Positions 22,112 to 22,356 of a DNA stretch of 22,356 bases are shown piece after piece (the first letter of the stretch is position 1; every line of letters starts with the position of its first letter). Source of the stretch: Lachnoclostridium sp. UBA3320 (lineage in GTDB: Bacteria; Bacillota; Clostridia; Lachnospirales; Lachnospiraceae); contig DESG01000115.1 in the NCBI GenBank assembly GCA_002361175.1, positions 1 through 22,356 of the forward strand, read 5' to 3'. The position numbers were made by a program, and so were the translations under genes. The notes beneath the pieces are model-generated. The model had not been told where the DNA came from. It searched no databases and saw only the letters and a list, made by a program, of their open reading frames with translations.

Positions 22112-22356
22112 TTTCTGTTTTTGTCTTTGCAAAATTCAAACTCAGTTAACTCCTTAATCATTTTCTTAGCTTTATTTGCTCTCTTTCCCTGTAGTTTGCA
22201 ACTGAATACATCAATTATTTGTACTAAATCTTCTACAAGTTCTTCTTGTTCTGTTTTTTCTGTATTATCTACAATTTCAATTTTACAATTATATAATTCT
22301 GCTATATATTCTACCAATTCAAAACCAAATCCCATTAATCTGTCCTTATATAAAAC
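22108..22356 (-). CDS. tnpA: IS607-family serine recombinase TnpA, C-terminal part (partial at the right edge)
   Basis: The frame is open from the right edge to TGA at 22110-22108, showing 82 residues. The sequence YKDRLMGFGFELVEYIAELY, then EIVDNTEKTEQEELVEDLVQII and FSCKLQGKRANKAKKMIKEL, is the characteristic C-terminal part of IS607-type small serine recombinases. The catalytic serine and the N-terminal MerR-like DNA-binding domain lie outside the window. ATG 22335 is an internal methionine, not the start. In intact elements a full tnpB follows with a small overlap. Here only a short tnpB remnant follows, so the element is incomplete. Whether the recombinase itself is intact cannot be judged. 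Confidence 0.88.
   Translation of the reverse strand, partial: VLYKDRLMGFGFELVEYIAELYNCKIEIVDNTEKTEQEELVEDLVQIIDVFSCKLQGKRANKAKKMIKELTEFEFCKDKNRK
22108..22356 (-). mobile_element. Right-edge remnant of an IS607-family insertion sequence
   Basis: The recombinase tail (22108-22356) and the tnpB fragment (21983-22111) together are the visible part of one IS607 element. IS607 elements have no terminal inverted repeats and make no target duplication, so the exact end cannot be read. The remnant probably ends between 21962 and 21985, just before the pyrB start. Confidence 0.75.

Overview
The window looks like a chromosomal segment of a low-GC Firmicute of the class Clostridia, most likely a Lachnospiraceae-type gut anaerobe. 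This rests on strong GGAGG ribosome sites, frequent TTG/GTG starts, AT-rich intergenic DNA, a type 1B PyrD/PyrK pair, a zinc-binding PyrI, an IS607-type recombinase and gene content typical of that group. No rRNA, tRNA or CRISPR array is visible.

Layout. (1) 1-186: the C-terminal end of a polytopic membrane protein and its terminator. (2) 256-2226, minus strand: a GH29 alpha-L-fucosidase followed by a small HEXXH/zinc-ribbon protein. (3) 2325-5342, minus strand: an OmpR-type response regulator, its sensor kinase and a secreted protein with an internal duplication. The regulator gene and the secreted-protein gene share one promoter module (ATCACAAA, 6 nt, TGN, TATNNT), and the secreted-protein promoter carries three copies of the repeat exactly 11 bp apart. 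I infer that the two-component system controls both. (4) 5600-7422, plus strand: a very AT-rich, translationally coupled pair encoding an AAA/ABC-type ATPase and a TOPRIM-like protein. It resembles split-OLD anti-phage modules (PARIS, AbiL/RloAB) and is the best candidate for an undescribed system here.

(5) 7517-12597, plus strand: asd-pyrC-pyrF-pyrK-pyrD behind one near-consensus promoter. Aspartate semialdehyde dehydrogenase therefore heads a pyrimidine operon. (6) 12684-14611: metY and a sirohaem-synthesis dehydrogenase overlap by one base. They are expressed from a TTGACA-17-TATTAT promoter whose -35 lies inside a perfect 17-bp inverted repeat, suggesting a sulfur-responsive operator or a terminator/operator hybrid. 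(7) 14712-17285: an 857-residue hybrid histidine kinase with two receiver domains and a visibly different base composition.

(8) 17426-19600: an ECF sigma factor, a single-pass anti-sigma-like protein and an unknown lipoprotein, preceded by an ECF-type promoter (TGAAAC-16-TGTCTA) that suggests autoregulation. (9) 19696-20520: a zinc-type macrodomain protein (ADP-ribosyl hydrolase) on its own promoter. (10) 20606-21961, minus strand: pyrI and pyrB, completing aspartate transcarbamoylase away from the other pyr genes. (11) 21983-22356, minus strand: the C-terminal part of an IS607-family serine recombinase (TnpA), followed by a short decayed piece of tnpB carrying an in-frame stop. This remnant fills the space directly upstream of pyrB.

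Together the window supplies most steps from aspartate to UMP (pyrB/I, C, D/K, F; carAB and pyrE are not here) and the aspartate-to-methionine entry steps (asd, metY). It also holds several envelope or stress signalling modules and one probable defence module inserted between housekeeping genes.
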